6,867 nt of DNA, from positions 1 to 6,867 of the forward strand of contig CAYXVG010000144.1 in the NCBI GenBank assembly GCA_964468205.1, in the 5' to 3' direction. Position 1 is the stretch's first letter. Every line of letters starts with the position of its first letter. Position numbers and translations under genes: made by a program. The notes beneath the pieces are model-generated. The model worked only from the letters and a program-made list of their open reading frames with translations. It ran no database searches and was not told where the DNA came from. Source of the DNA: CAWELS01 sp964468205. Lineage in GTDB: Bacteria > Acidobacteriota > Terriglobia > Bryobacterales > Bryobacteraceae. Below are positions 6,551-6,867 of this stretch, in pieces.

Positions 6551-6584
6551 CGTGCGGTATTGTCGAGGCTTATCCGCAGTTTTT
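6551..6584 (+). terminator. Weak candidate terminator after tniQ
   Basis: TGCGG (6553-6557) pairs with CCGCA (6574-6578), and TA on each side of the loop may extend the stem with a bulge; a run of five T follows at 6580-6584. The stem is short and the loop long, so the call is weak, but its place just after the last operon gene is right. Confidence 0.3.
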
Positions 6585-6599
6585 CGCCAGCATTCATCG
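6585..6599 (-). promoter_or_regulatory. Weak candidate inner TnsB-binding repeat of the distal end
   Basis: On the minus strand CGATGAATGCTGGCG resembles L4 in its ATGCTGGC core. A second weak match lies at about 6607-6621 (ATAACGCTTGGCC on the minus strand). Tn7 ends usually have at least three sites, so inner sites are expected, but these matches are poor. Confidence 0.3.
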
Positions 6600-6733
6600 T
6601 CCGTGTAGGCCAAGCGTTATTTGAACCCGATCACCGTCCGCAGTACAACTCTCTTGATCAGATGTTAAGAGCCGCTCCCTTGTCTCTCGCCGCCGCCGCG
6701 CCCCCCCCACGGATCTGGAAGTTGTTGGCCGTT

Positions 6734-6748
6734 GCGGCCATTTTATAG
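6734..6748 (-). promoter_or_regulatory. Presumed TnsB-binding repeat R1
   Basis: On the minus strand it reads CTATAAAATGGCCGC, the counterpart of L1 at the distal end, within the inverted repeat. Conservation of TAAA-x-TGGCC-x-C in both ends marks the core of the presumed site. Confidence 0.7.
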
Positions 6749-6759
6749 TTCAAGTGACA
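6734..6759 (-). repeat. Terminal inverted repeat, tniQ-side end
   Basis: On the minus strand it starts TGTCACTTGA and continues through TATAAAATGGCCGC. It matches 178-203 at 21 of 26 positions. It also supplies an in-frame TAA stop (6745-6743) to the interrupted host gene reading in from the right. Confidence 0.88.
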
Positions 6760-6867
6760 CCTTGTGCTGTTCCACCCAGCGCCTCGTGTAACTCTGCAGC
6801 CCCTTCAGCCAGGACCGTGGGTGACCGCTCGCCAGAAGCGCCCGTTCCGATGCGGTGAACGTGTGGT
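6743..6867 (-). pseudogene. Target gene, interrupted: 3' part upstream of the insertion
   Basis: The gene enters from the right edge and reads leftward. The first complete codon is at 6865-6863, and 35 host codons follow, containing ERALLASGHPRSWLKGL and ending VEQHK. The frame then crosses into the transposon end, adds five residues (VSLEL) and stops at TAA 6745-6743. The uninterrupted protein would have ended with the 20 residues encoded at 113-175. Thus the insertion only swaps a 20-residue tail for a 5-residue one, and the protein could still work. I do not recognise the family; being directly upstream of ssb suggests a DNA-metabolism or mobile-element function, but that is inference. Confidence 0.72.
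6760..6764. repeat. Target-site duplication, right copy (CCTTG)
   Basis: This is the direct copy of the CCTTG at 175-179. It lies right after the last base of the distal inverted repeat. Keeping one of the two copies restores the reading frame of the interrupted gene. Confidence 0.78.

Larger units (their letters stand above)
6549..6733. other. Non-coding distal transposon end, no cargo
   Basis: Between the tniQ stop and the distal inverted repeat there is no supported gene. The stretch holds the weak terminator, two poor matches to the TnsB repeat (6585-6599 and about 6607-6621) and a GC-only patch ending in eight C (6701-6708). Tn7 relatives often carry cargo at the end away from tnsA; here there is no room for any. 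Confidence 0.6.
178..6759 (+). mobile_element. Complete Tn7-like transposon with TnsAB fusion, TnsC and TniQ
   Basis: The element is bounded by inverted repeats that begin TGTCACTTGA at both tips. It carries four co-directional genes: a DUF6788-like gene, tnsAB, tnsC and tniQ. The outer boundary is supported independently: deleting the element and one copy of the CCTTG flank (175-179, repeated at 6760-6764) restores an open reading frame across the junction. Tn7-family elements normally make a 5-bp duplication. Here CCTTG is five bases, but its last two overlap the first two bases of the left tip, so the left edge is either 178 (3-bp duplication CCT) or 180 (5-bp duplication with a shortened tip). 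All catalytic motifs are intact and no frame is broken, so it may be active. The operon points away from the 178 end, and the interrupted gene is transcribed in the opposite direction. No cargo, cas gene or CRISPR array is present. Confidence 0.92.

Noticed and set aside
6672..6685. CCCTTGTCTC inside the distal end, resembling the left junction CCTTGTCAC
   Set aside because: The match is short and imperfect, with no further similarity on either side; it looks like chance.
6560..6748. Plus-strand open frame of 62 codons in the distal end
   Set aside because: No ribosome-binding site, low-complexity Ala/Pro stretch from the GC-only patch, and it runs through the inverted repeat.
6549..6759. 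Possible CRISPR array or guide-like segment near the distal end
   Set aside because: No repeat-spacer pattern, no cas genes, and no convincing match to the reconstructed target sequence was seen by eye.

Overview
The window holds one complete, compact Tn7-like transposon of about 6.58 kb (178-6759) with host-replicon sequence on both sides. The DNA is fairly GC-rich, has a textbook sigma70-type promoter and Shine-Dalgarno sites. This fits a proteobacterium or similar Gram-negative host, but I cannot name the organism. The flanking sequence belongs to one interrupted minus-strand gene and, after it, the start of an ssb gene, an arrangement often seen on plasmids and integrative conjugative elements.

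Layout. 1-54 (minus) is the start of a single-strand DNA-binding protein gene. 113-179 (minus) is the last 20 codons and stop of the interrupted gene. 178-334 is the tnsAB-proximal transposon end, with a terminal inverted repeat and four 15-bp repeats that look like transposase-binding sites. 390-428 is a strong promoter whose -10 box sits inside a near-perfect palindrome. Four plus-strand genes follow as one translationally coupled operon: a small Cys-motif protein (DUF6788-like, 430-756), a TnsA-TnsB fusion (795-3482), the AAA+ ATPase TnsC (3482-4639) and a TniQ/TnsD-type target selector (4611-6548). 6549-6759 is the distal end, and 6760-6867 (minus) is the upstream part of the interrupted gene.

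How it works together. The fused TnsAB carries both an intact PD-ExK nuclease site (TnsA, 5' strand cuts) and an intact DDE site (TnsB, 3' strand cutting and joining), so the element should move by cut-and-paste. TnsC would link the transposase to the target complex. TniQ has two zinc-binding motifs and then four related helix-turn-helix-like repeats, so it probably chooses the site by reading DNA sequence. I see no cas gene, CRISPR array or cargo gene. If the element and one copy of the CCTTG flank are removed, the target gene reads through in frame, which is strong internal evidence for the boundaries.

Most interesting points: the modular C-terminal array of TniQ as a possible sequence-specific target reader, insertion into the last 21 codons of a gene just upstream of ssb, the unusual tip geometry (3-bp versus 5-bp duplication), the operator-like palindrome around the -10 box, and the uncharacterised DUF6788-like first gene.
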